This document shows, in pieces, positions 38,801-51,400 of a stretch of 64,000 nucleotides of DNA (positions are counted from its first letter, which is position 1; every line of letters starts with the position of its first letter). The translations under genes and the position numbers were made by a program. The stretch is from Nymphaea colorata. Taxonomy: Eukaryota; Streptophyta; Magnoliopsida; Nymphaeales; Nymphaeaceae. The notes under the pieces were generated by a model, which saw only the letters and a list, made by a program, of their open reading frames with translations, had not been told where the DNA came from and searched no databases. The stretch covers positions 7,992,505 to 8,056,504 of the forward strand of contig NC_045140.1 of the NCBI RefSeq assembly GCF_008831285.2, written 5' to 3'.

Positions 38801-41800
38801 CATTTGCTTGGGAACTTGCACATTTAGCTGGATTATTTTGCGTTTGAAGTTCAAACATAACCATGGATGACATGTTTCCACTAACATCGATAAGGAAGCA
38901 TCTTTAAGGTCCAACTGATCAACATTGAGCTATACAAAGATGATGTTGTGGGATACTCAGATAAATTTGGTGCTTGGGTCATAACATATGCACCCCCTAT
39001 GGTCATCAGCATATCTAAAAAATCGGCATTTTATGGCTTTATACTGGAACTTGTTTCTGTGATGCCAGTCAATGTGTACATAACATACACTCCCCAAAAC
39101 TCACAGAATCATAATCAGGTTGAATACCAAACAAAACATGGAACAGTGATTTATCATCAGAATATTCATATGCAATCAATTGATCACATAAACTGTGGTA
39201 TGCAAGGCCTTGGTCCAAAAGTTGATGGCGAGGTTACTATCACATATCATGCTCATGGCACTTTCAATTATGTGTCAGCAATTGCGCTCGACAACACCAT
39301 TCTATTGGGGTGCATGCAGGCATTGTCCTTCGTCAGCACCCGCTTCAGAACCTTCAACCTAAGTCACAAGGGTGTGCCAACTATGGTGACGCACCCGCAC
39401 TGGTGCGGGTGCGGCCAGACAGGGCACCCGACTTGGCACACGACAAAATATGATAAGTTTTTCATTTTTTTCCTTCTCTTATCTTTCCCTCTTCTTTTTT
39501 TCCTCTTTTCTCTCTACCCCCTTATTTTATTTAATAAAACTTTGAATTTTGTATGAGATTAAGATAACCTTGATAAAAAAGTTTGAAAATATAAAAAAAT
39601 AAAATTACTTATATAACAAATAACATATATATATATATGTATATATATATGTATATGTATATGTGTATATATATATATATATGCTCTTGTCGCACCCACA
39701 CCTAATTTTTTTTGGAACTTCCCGCATCCCGCACCGGCATGAGCACCCGCACCCCGCACCCATGTGACATACCCTTCAACATTACATTATACCACCATGT
39801 AGTCCCACCACAATGCCAAGGGACAACCAGTTGGGTGTATGTAGGCAACAGACTCTTCTCCCTATTTTGTTACCTTGGATAAAATGAGTAAACTTACTAA
39901 ACGTAAGTTTACATGCACCATCACATTGGACAAATCAAATAGAGGAGGAAAATTTGCTTCAAACAAGGTCATGGAAAGACTAGAATAGTGAAACTTCAGA
40001 TTTGTGCTTCCCGCCATAGACCACAATGTAGAATTCTTCATGCCCAAGAGATCCAATGTTCTTCTCAAGAGGCAATCCTCTCAGCCAGACAGATCTCTGC
40101 CCAGAATGGAGATACTGGTTCACAACCGGACTACCCACATGGTTATTGTTCTTGTTCTGGACCTTCCAATGAACATACTGCAACATTGTCTCCCTTTGGC
40201 CCTCCTCCCCATTCAATTTGACATCGAAATGCTTGCCAATATCCCTGCTGATAACTTCCACCTGATCGCAGCATCATATATCTTCTTGAAGCCATGCTGG
40301 ATGGTGAAGAGACAGCCAATGTTCTTCCTAATGTAAGAATTGTAGGGAAGCCAGTCAATTATTCAGAAGCCTAATTTGGCCTGATTGTCGAGAAAAGGAA
40401 GATGGCATCCTTCAATTGCCAGTTACTTGGAGTGTCAATGTTGCCAATCGAGAGAACTTCCCATTCCTTGATCCTCACCAGAAAATGAAAGGGGTCGGTG
40501 GGGGGCGACGAGACGGAGACGATGATCCATCACTCAGTTCTGAAGGATGAGTACTTCATCCAGTTGGTGATTGGCTATCAACAAACAAGAGGTAATAGAG
40601 AACAGATTTAAGGGCGTTCCAGCTACAGATCAAAACAGCAAATATCAAACTCGAAAACAAAATGAATGAAAAATAGAATAAAGGGCAGAATCAGAAAAAG
40701 CATATACGACAGGAGAAATGATTTTCAGACATCAGGAGTTTCAAAGAGAAGAATATGATGGACAGAAAGAATATGACGGATACTAAGAAGGGAAGAAGTT
40801 TATGAGGTAAGAGGATGACAGGAATGGAAGAAAAACAGATAATCCATGAACTTAACTGAAGAAGCTGCAATCTCCTGAGCCACTCTTTCGGAATCCAAGC
40901 TGCCCCTATATGCAACAGTGCTCTGATACCATGTCAGTTCTCAACGTCCAAAATCAATCCACTGTGAGGAGTAAGATGAGAAAACTGAGAGGGAAGTTTC
41001 CTATAGAAGTCAGCAGCCTCATGCACCATTGGTGTGCCCTAATCTTAGAACATGAAATAATTTACATTGCAATAATGCATGAGATTTTTAAAGATCACAA
41101 GATTGCCACTGCCCAAGATAAAACTGTGTGGCTGCCCCTTTATAAAATGAGGCGAATCTGCACCTAGCATGTGGATCCGGATCCACAAACACATAAGCTT
41201 AAGTATAAGACTTCTTTCACTAAAGAAGGGTGGACTGGACTATTGTGGTTTGGATAGATATTGGATCTCTTTAGTTTTCTTAACATTGTCAGATTTAAAT
41301 GAATGACTTGAAATTAATGATAGCAGGGAAAAGAAAAGCTCCAGCAATTAATAAAAAAAAGTTTTTTTAATAAGTGGGGTCAGACCCAATCCACTTTAAT
41401 TAAATCGGATGGACACTAGACAGATTGTCTAGCCCAGCCCTAGTATTATTGCATTGCTTTTTCTGATAGTTACATAATGTAACATAATGTGTCCTTACTT
41501 TATAGAGAAGAAAGCTTGTATCAAATCGGCCTGTGCTCGACTTCAAACTTTCGCAACTTAGCTTACCGTCAAGTGTTTGTGCATCGATAGCAACAAAATC
41601 CACCTGTCCAACATTAAAATGATAATTTCTCTGCCCAAAACCCTCTTCATAACGACTGATGACCTGCACATTTGATGGATCACCATAGAGAAAAGTAAAC
41701 CGTAAAGCCATTAGGTACATAGGAACAAAAAACAATGTGCTATTTGTGATATTTCATGCAGCAGACCTTCGGATTCAAAGAATGGAAGCCAGAGTAACCA

Positions 41801-42427
41801 ATATCATGGTTTCCTGACAGATAATGAACATCAATTCCATAGTTTCTCGCTCCAGCCAAAAAAATGTGCTTAAAGCACATTAATGAATCATGCCACCTGG
41901 CAAAGATTAAGTCCTTATCAAAACTTCTGAAAATGAAAGCAACAAAAACTTTTGAAAAAACAAGAAGTTAAAAACTGAACAAAAACCCTTTGCATGGTTC
42001 CTGTAAAAGCATGAGCTGACGATGTTGGACAAATCTGGACAATGATACACTTAGACATGGCAAGAACACGGGAAATTTGCAATACAAAGTGTCCAACAAT
42101 ATGGACATGCATATCTGCCTACAAATACAGGTATCTCTTTTCAGACACACATTGCGCAGTAAAATTCTCCATCTTTGACATGGCAGTGTCCATCAATGGA
42201 CATGAAATAACTGGACACTAGTTTACATAAAGAGGGTTTATCAAGTTTGAGTCTTTTGGGATAAGAAAATCTACACTTCAACCCTCAGGTCTTGACACAC
42301 CAGCCTGCTGCACAAAGAGGATCAGTAGAGATTACATGTGGCCATTGAAATCTTCACTTCATTATTTTGTTTTTCTGAAACTCCCCCAAGCCAACACCAC
42401 CTCCCCCCGCACCCCACCCCAACCCCA

Positions 42428-42459
<32 letters not shown>

Positions 42460-45400
42460 TTCGTAACTTGTAAGAGGGGTTATCTGAACTCCTTCTCCTT
42501 TTCCTGTTTCTCCCTTTCTCTCCTTACCAAGACCCATCCATACATATTGTGTTAAAGGTACACTTTGATTCCTCTTCGCCTTTCGAATTCCACTGAAAAG
42601 ATTTTTAAAGAAATCAGGACATGCTACCTTATAATTATAGTCACAAATAATGTCTCAGAGTTTTCAACGACCAGGTTTTTCTCAGGTATAATACGGCGGG
42701 CTTGAAAAATACGAAAAATTGTATTTTTTTTAAAAAATAAAAAACTAAAAATTGGGGAAAAATAAAATAAGTGAGAAAATAATAACACAAACATCAAAAG
42801 ATAAGTAGATATGCAATAAATAAAAAATAGAAAATGAAAAAAAATTGTTAGGCATTAAAAAAATGAAAAAACGAAAAAAAGTTAAAAAACGCGAAAAAAG
42901 CATTAAAAACACGTTTTTAACATTTTTTTTCAAAAAAACGTGTTTTTTTAAGTTTGAAACGGCATGTCATTTTTTCACGTTTTTTTCGAAAATAACGCGT
43001 TTTTTGTGACTATGCGAGTTATAAATAATTAAATACTAATTCAGTATAAAGCATGCTCCAATTCAAGTTGGTTTCACATAAAATATTTGACTTTTTTGTC
43101 ACAAAAATTTTGATGTTATAAGAACTGTTAAACTTTTTATGTTTAAGAACACATTCAAACTCAAAAAATGATTTACTTAATATGTGTCTCCAATTGAGTA
43201 ATTTTAAGATCATATCTATAAGCCTACAAGGTTAGATTGCACAAAAGAATTATAATAACCTACTTTAACAGACACGGTTTTTGACTCTCACCTATGTGGC
43301 CTGCTATGTCACATGGATACTGATACAGTGCTGGTATGAGTACAGGTGCGGAATACTTTCAAGAAACTTGGGTACAAGGACTGTACATGTACATATATAA
43401 TAAGATTTTAAGCAAATAAAAACATAAATTCATTTCTTACATTTATAAAATATATATTACTGAATAAAAATGCTAAGATAGATGAAAAAGCATATAAAAG
43501 GTACAAAAATGAATCAAGAAGTTACAAAAAATTAAGTCTGCCATGTCCAAGCAGTGTCCCGTATCAGCACAAGTGTCATGTTGCATTGTGATACAGCCTT
43601 GCCTTGGCCCGCATCCATTTCATCGCCCCTTGGCTCAGCCACTATTGACCACATCTGGCAAGCATTGGTTGAAGCACTTGAAGAGACTAAATTGCCTTAA
43701 CCAGCATACTCTTAAAAGGCTAACACTAAGATGCACAAGGGCTACAAGCCCTTCTTGATCCTTGGCCACCTCCACTAACAGACGTGAATATAGGCCACAC
43801 CTTGTTCCATCACCAGCCAGCAACAATCATGGCCACGGCCATGGCCAATGCCCTATCATCCAGTTCGTGGTGGTGCCAGACCTCGGGCATAAAGCCAAGC
43901 AGACCACCTGGGCCCGAGCTACCTCAAGCCTAGCCAAAGACTACTAGTATGTCTGCTCCCTTTGGCATGCCCCTGCAAGAGCCACTCACATGCTAGAAGG
44001 AGCCAACCACACTTACAGCGCATTGAGTTTGTCCTCTACTGCATGGCAGGCACACACCCAACACACTCTAGTGCTCGCGTGAATGTCCACCTTGGCCCGA
44101 GTCCTGCATGTGCCCTATCAGCTATAGCCATCTATTTGCCACTTCAGGAGGTCGGCCCCCCCATGGTCTACGTCTGATTCATGTATCTTTTGGATTATTG
44201 ACTCAGCAACATCGAGACATTTCTACAATAGACCTGGTTCTTTCACTACTTTACATAGATTCTCTCAGCCACGTCATGTCAAAATTGCAGATGGTAGAAT
44301 GTCACCCATATTGGGTTATAAAGATGTAAAGTTTTCTCAGTCCACGACCATTCCACATGTTTTATATGTTCATGAATTTCCATCTCATTTGTTCTCTGTT
44401 AAACAGTTGACTACTGATTTATACTGTCGCATTATTTTTTACTCTGGTTCATGCTCATTTCAGGACCTACAAACTAGGAAGACAATTGGTGGCGGCTATG
44501 AGAAATGGGAAGTTTACATCCTGTCGGCTCCTATCGGTCTTGCTGCTACCTCCTTCAGAGTCTACATTCTTCCAGTGGCATCTCAGGCTCGGTCATCCTT
44601 CAATGTCCAAGCTCTGTTCCATCCTACCTAATCTCTCAGTCCCAAAGTCATTTCAGTGTGAGGCTTGTCAACTTGGCAAGCACACTCGTAGTAGTTTTCC
44701 TTCGTGTCCCTATCGAATCAAGGGTTGTTTGATCTTCTTCATGTTGATATGTGGGGGCCTAGCAAGATTGCTAGCCGATCTAAGTTTAAGTATTTTTAGT
44801 GAGTATTCATTTTGAAAGGAAAGTTTGAAGTAGTTTATATTCTTAAGAACTTGATTATTGAAATAAAAAACTCAGTTTAGTTCTATGATTAAGTATATTC
44901 GCACCGATAATGCTCTCAAGTTCAAATTATCTATCTTAATGACCTTTTATGCTAAAAATGGTATCTCTTCCCAATTTACATGTCCTCATACCTCACAACA
45001 GAATGGAGTTGTCGAATGAAAACATAGGCAACTTCTAACTGTTGCTCGTACCCTAATTCTTCATAATCATGTAATTGCATACATGTAGGATGATGCCATA
45101 CTCATGGCTTGTTACCTGACGAATCGCTTACCATCATCCTCCATTGAGAACAAAGTATCGATTAAACTTGTTTATCCCAATCGAAACTTACTTCTTGTTG
45201 CACCTAGAGCTTTTGGTTGTACCTGTTTTGTTCACATTTTTGGGCCTAAACGTGATAAACTTTTTGCTCAAGCCATTAAGTGTGTGTTCGTTGGCTATCC
45301 TCGAAACTAAAAAGAGTACAAGTGTTTTGATCTGGTAACTCAAAAAGGATATATCAGTGCGAATGTCACTTTCTTCGAGTCTCAGTCATACTTTAGTCCT

Positions 45401-48400
45401 ACTTCTGTGTCATCTGAGATGCCATGTCTTATTCTTCCTGTCCCGTTGCAATCTTTTCCCTCTCCTACTCCGACTATGAATAGGTTCCAAGACCCTCCAT
45501 TGGTCTACACTCATCGACGGGATCCTTCTCATGGTCGACCATCAGAATCTTCTCAGGATGAGAGCTCCATTGAAGTAAGTATACCTTACATTGATCCTTC
45601 TTAGGATGAGAGCTCCATTGAAGTAAGTATACCTAACATTGATCCTTCTCCGGACTTGCATATAGCCCTGCGCAAAGGCAAGAGACAGTGTACCAAGCAT
45701 ATTATCTCACAATTTGTTTTCACTGACTGAATTGACGACAACTTGCAACAATTTCTTAAGGTTATGTCAGTCCATACTATACCAATTGGTCATCAACAGG
45801 CATTACTAGACTGTAAATGGCGGAAAGTCATGCAAGATGAGATGGATGCTCTCGTACAACATGGTACCTGGAAATTGGTTGATCCACCTGAAAATAGTGA
45901 TATTGTTGGCACCAAATGGGTATTTACAGTCAAGTATCATTCAGATGGGTTTGTAGAGAGATATAAGGCTCGATTAGTGGCTAAGGGTTACACTTAGACA
46001 TATGGAGTTGACTTTTTTGAGACGTTCTCTCCTGTGGCTAGGTTGAGGGCTCATTATTTCTGTTGTGGTAGACTCTAATTGGCCTATGTATTATCAGCTT
46101 GATGTGAAGAATGTCTTTCTCTATGGTGATCTTGAGGAGATCGTATATATGCAGCAACCCCCAGGGTTCAAGCGACAAGGGCTATGTCACAATGGTACGC
46201 TCAAATGGCCAGTGTACCAGTACCAGTACGGCAATACCGGTACGTCGGTACGTGCTGGTATGTTTGGATCTGGTCTGGGTCAGAACCAGGTCCAAACCAT
46301 ATCATAACTTAAAAAAAAAACGTCGCTTCGTTCTCCATCTCGACTTTCTTCCTTCCCTCGGCGGTCGACTTTCTTCCTTCCCTCAACGGCCAGTGCTTGT
46401 AGCGGCGAACGGACAGCTGGCGACGGACGGCGACCGGCGGCGAATGGCGATGGACGGCGACCGGCGGCGAATGGCGACGGACGGCGGCTGGAGATGGATG
46501 GTTGGTTTATTAGGCAGTTTTTAGGGTTCCTACTATTGTTTGAGAGTTTGGGCAGATCTTCAAAATTTGTTTTATCTGTGTTTCTGAGCATAAAGTATCA
46601 TTCGTTTATGCATTTTCCTCATGCTCACTATATTCTATTTTTTATTCCCTTCTGAGTTTGGGCAAGACCTATTTTCTATTTCTGATTTTCTGATTTCTTT
46701 CTTTAGATTAAGGACTGGTTTTTATTTTGTTCAGTGAGCAATGATTCTTGCCTTCGATAGGCTTTAGCTTATTCTTTCAAGGAAGAAGGCGATGTTGGTA
46801 TGAGTCCACAAAGGCAGTGTTGGAATTATAGTGCTTGGGATTTTTGTTCTTGCAATATGTTCGATGGCACAACTACGGAAAGACCGATTTCTGTTGTTGC
46901 AATATGTTGAGGTTTGCTGGCCGTGCAATAGTTATTTAACCATCTCCCTTTATCAACCTGCAATTGTTTAATGCTGGAAATGTTGGGCTTTGCATTGGCA
47001 TCAGTTGGAATGTTTTGCATTATATTTTTCGTTTTTATCACTAGAGGTGATATCATTTGTTTTTTTTTTCATTTTTTAATTAAAAATATATAATAATATA
47101 TATTATATTCGTCGTACCCATACCAAGATTTACGAAAACGCAGTACCAATACCTGTACCCCCGTTCCCACACCGTACCTGTACCATTGTGACATAGGACA
47201 AGGAGAGTGTAGTAAAATGTGTCGTCTGAAGAAGGCAATTTATGGACTCAAACAAAGTCTAAGGCGTGGTTCCACAAATTATTTGAGGTGGTTTCACAAT
47301 GTGGATTTGAAAAATCTCCTTTGGATCATTCCCTATTCATCAAGAAGAACTCCAAAGGTATAGTTGTCATGGTAATATATGTTGATGACATTATCTTGAC
47401 AGGTGATTGTGATCAAGAAATCTCGGCTACAAAGGTTTTCCTTCAAAAGCACTTTGTCACAAAAGATCTTGGTCACTTGCGATATTTCCTTGGAATTGAG
47501 GTTGCGCATAACAAAGAAGGTGTAGTGTTGTCTCAGAGGAAGTATATATTTGACCTACTACAAGATACAGGGATGTTAGGAACCAAGCCGACTAATCTTC
47601 CCATGGATCCACATCTTCATCTTCATGATAATCAATCGGAGTTAGTGGATTCACAATCTTACAAGTCTCTCATTGGCAAACTTTTTTATGTTACTGTGAC
47701 AAGACTAGACATTAGCTTTGTTGTTGGGAAACTAAGTCAGTTTATGGAAAAGCCTAAAAAAGTCCATTGCGATGCTGCGTTGATGGTGTTGAAATACCTA
47801 AAGTAATCCCCAGGCAAAGGCCTCTTCTTTCAGAAAGGTGAATCTCTAGACATTGTTGTTTACAGTGATGCTGACTTTGCAGGGTCTGATGATGACAGAA
47901 AATCCACCACTGGCTTCTGTAACTTTGTTGGGGGCAACCTCATATCATGGAGAAGCAAGAAACAAAATGTAGTCTCTAGATCAAGTGCAGAATCTGAATA
48001 TAGAGCAATGACTCAAACAGCTACTGAGATGACGTGGATTAAATCTATGCTAACTAACAAATATGAGTATTCATGTTCCTCTTCTTATGAAAATGTACTG
48101 CGATAACAAGGCTACCACTTACATTGAAAACAATCCAGTATTTCATGAAAGAACTAAGCATATAGAGGTGGATTGTCATTATGTTTGAGACCTTATACAA
48201 GGAGGTGTTGTGTCTACAGTTCATGTAGCTTCTGAAGATCAGGCAGCAGATATGTTTACTAAGGCTCTTTCGATTGGTGATTTCTCTAAATGTTGTGACA
48301 AGTTGAGCATGGTTGATATCGATGCTCCAGAGGGGAGTGTTGAAATCAGAAAGTTTATGTTTAAGTTTGGTAGCTTCTTTTGTCATTTTACAACTTTATG

Positions 48401-51400
48401 TGTCTCTCTTGTGTAAAGACTCCAGTCGATCCCTAATCTCTCTTTAAGTAGAGATTAGGGTACGACAATGAAAACAAACTTTTCCGTCTCTCTCTCTCTC
48501 TCTTCCCCCCCCTTCTCTGTCTCGTTCCTTCCTCCATCGTTCAATAGAGAGCAAGGTCCATGATGACTATGTTGTCGTAGATTCTTCTTATGATGGGCAC
48601 CAATCAGCCAAACATTATTGTCCACCCATTCCCATGTACATAGGTTGTGATTCTACTAGAACTCGTATAGATAGTAGGCTGTAATCCAGCCGAGAGCATA
48701 GTCACAGCTGGCTAGTCTTCACCTTGAACAAGCCTAGTCCTCCAAGGTCAACCACCACCGGTGCAACCAGCTCGGCTATGCATGACAAGACACCTGAAGC
48801 CAAGCCTTCACCTTCCATGGTACACAAAGATCTGAATTTGGAGTATCTCATCCAGGACTTCCAAGGCATGATTAGCACCTTTCAACAAAGGCTGGAAAGG
48901 CCGCGAGGAAGCCCCCCACTACTCAATTGGACAGCTTTCACCCAAGTGCACCGAAGGCCTAAGCCCATGAGCCGATCCCTACATGGAATCTGAGGCAGCC
49001 ATGACAGAGGAAGGAGAGCCTAGCACCTCACATGTGGCCGAGTCTTGCATTGACTTGGCCCTACAACTACACCCGCCAAGTGCCAAGATGCAAGCTGCAG
49101 CCGAGCCAACCTTGGGACCCAAGTGGAAATCAGCCCACTTGCAGGGCCTTGAGGACAAGGCTTGCTTTAAGGGGGATGAACTGATGCAGTCTTGCCTTAG
49201 CCCACATCTATTTCATCTCCCCTTGGCTCAGCCACACTCAGCGAGCATTGCCTGAAGCCTATGTCACAGTGTTCCCAGGGATATGCCCACATACCAGTAC
49301 CAGTACGACGGTACGCCGGTACTAGTATGGTGGTACGGCATGGTATGGCTGGATCAATTCCAAGATCAGAACTTATCCAAACCATATTTCTTTTTCATTT
49401 TTTCTTACATTTTAACCATATTTTTGTTAATTTATTTATGTTTTAAGAGATTATATGTAGAAATTATGAAAGAAACTACTAAAATTGTCTTAATAATGTG
49501 TTTTTTTTCTTTTGTGTGTGTGTGTGTGTATACACCCCGATACCAAGATTTTCTAAAATTGTTGTACCCGTACCCGCTTTCTCGTACCATACCTATGTGA
49601 CATAAACTGAAGCACTTAAGTGCCGCAACCAACACATTCTTAGGAGGCTAACATGAAGAAGCGCAAGGGCCCAATCCTCCCTTGATCCTTGGCCACCTTA
49701 TGATGAGACATTTAGCCATGTGATCAAAACGGGAATGATTCATGTAATTATATCATTGTTAGTTGAATATGGATGGAGACTACATCAAATGGACGTGAAT
49801 AATGCTTTTCTCCACGGTGATTTGAGGGAGGAAGTATATATGAAACAACCTCCAGGATATACGAAAGGAGACTCATGCGTGGGTTTGTAAACTAAGAAAA
49901 TCAATTTATGGACTCAAACATGCTTATGCTCATGGTTTGACAGTTCCTCATGCAAGACTCAAAAATGTGGTTTTCAGAGATGTCCTCTAGATCACTCTCT
50001 TTTTGTTTATCGAAAGGAAAACATATTTTCTTTACTTCTTATATATGTTGATGATATTGTTATCACAGACAATTTTGAAAAACACATAGGAGACTAAAGC
50101 TTTGATGATGCAGAACTTAAAAATGAAAGAACTTGATGATTTACGATTCTTTCTTGGAGTGGAGATTAATAGGCACAATCATTGCCTCACATTGACACAA
50201 CAAAAATAGACATTGGATCTACTGAAAAAGACAGGTAGATCTAATTGTAAGCCTGTGAAAACTCCTAGTGTTCTAAATCAAAGACTAACTACTCAGGACG
50301 GGGAGTTATACGAAGATCCTACACAATATCAAAGCATTGTTGGGGCACTCCAATATCTTATATCTTACATTCACTAGACCCAATATTATATATGTTATGA
50401 ATCAAGTATCTCAATTTATGCATGCACCTAGAGATACTCATAGGGATGCTGTCAAAAGAATATTAAGATATCTAAAAGGGACAGCAGGAGATGACTTAGT
50501 TTATAGTAAAAGTGGAAATATAACTGTTGGACAACTTATGACATTCACTGATGCAAATTGGACTGGAGATCCCGATCAAAGAAAGTCTATTTCTGGTTTT
50601 GTATTTTCATTGGACGTAACCTTGTGTCTTGGAGTTGTCGAACACAGTGGCGGGGAAGGCTTGTAACACAATGACATCTTTTGGGACAGTCCGATAGACC
50701 CAACACAAACTCGATCCGAACCCTAGACTATAACAGTATCCATGAACCCAAGTAGATGATATGTCTTCAATTTTGGCGGCGGTCGATCGCTTCTCCAAGT
50801 ATGGGGCCTTCATCCCTGTGCCCCATCGCTGCTAAGCAGAGGAGGCAACCGAGTTGTTCCTGCGAAACTTTGTCAAGCTCTGGGGAGTGTCCCAAGACAT
50901 TGTCAACGATCAAGACACTTGCTTCATTGGGCGATTCTGGATGAGCATGTTCAGGATGTTGGGCACATAACTTAACTTCAGTCTTCAGCACAAGCAATCA
51001 TCGCAAAGTGATGGTTAGACTGAGCTGGAATGTTGTGTTGGAGGAGTACGTTCGGCACTTTGTGACGGCAAACCAAAAGAATTGGTGTACTCTTTTGGAC
51101 ACGCCCAATTTTTCTACAACTTGCAGCAAACCAGTGTGACGGAGAGCAGTCCGTTCGAAGTGGCCAATGGCCAGTAGCCCTTGACCCCTACGGACTTAGC
51201 AATGGCCGAGGACAAGTGCCCAACATCGACTAGGAATGTGCAGGAGCGGCAGGAACGACTCGAAAATGCAAAGTTTACCTGGCCAAGGCCATCCAACACA
51301 TGAAAAAGGTGGCCGACTGGCACAGGAGGCCCTTGGAGTTCAACATCAACGACGAGGTTATGCTCAAGTTGACACCGCAGATTTGGAAGGTCAACCGAAA

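Larger units (their letters stand above)
33878..41219 (-). mobile_element. Ty1/copia element K, 7.3 kb, internally rearranged
   Basis: 3' LTR 33878-34135 and 5' LTR 40932-41219 share TGTCAGTTCTCAAC at one end and TCTTTCA at the other. The primer-binding site (minus TGGTATCAGAGC) is at 40920-40931 and the polypurine tract is at 34136 on. Flanks TTAAA (33873-33877) and CTAAA (41220-41224) match at 4 of 5. Inside, RNase H, a remnant of RT and an integrase piece survive on the minus strand. The middle is replaced by other transposon pieces. It lies in intron 5, sense to the host gene. Confidence 0.85.
44185..48545 (+). mobile_element. Ty1/copia element F, 5'-truncated, split by MITE 6
   Basis: Plus strand: protease (44195), GAG-pre-integrase, integrase, linker, RT (split at 46181 by MITE 6), RNase H, polypurine tract and a 3' LTR 48338-48545. 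Gag and the 5' LTR are missing. Related in sequence to A and B but on the opposite strand, so antisense to the host gene in intron 3. Multiple stops. Confidence 0.88.

Noticed and set aside
38948-39556. 202-codon plus-strand frame
   Set aside because: Antisense to the copia K integrase piece and then runs into MITE 5; no domain of its own.
42040-42210. Recurring TGGACA/TGTCC words as another MITE
   Set aside because: Words are scattered without inverted termini or a flanking duplication.
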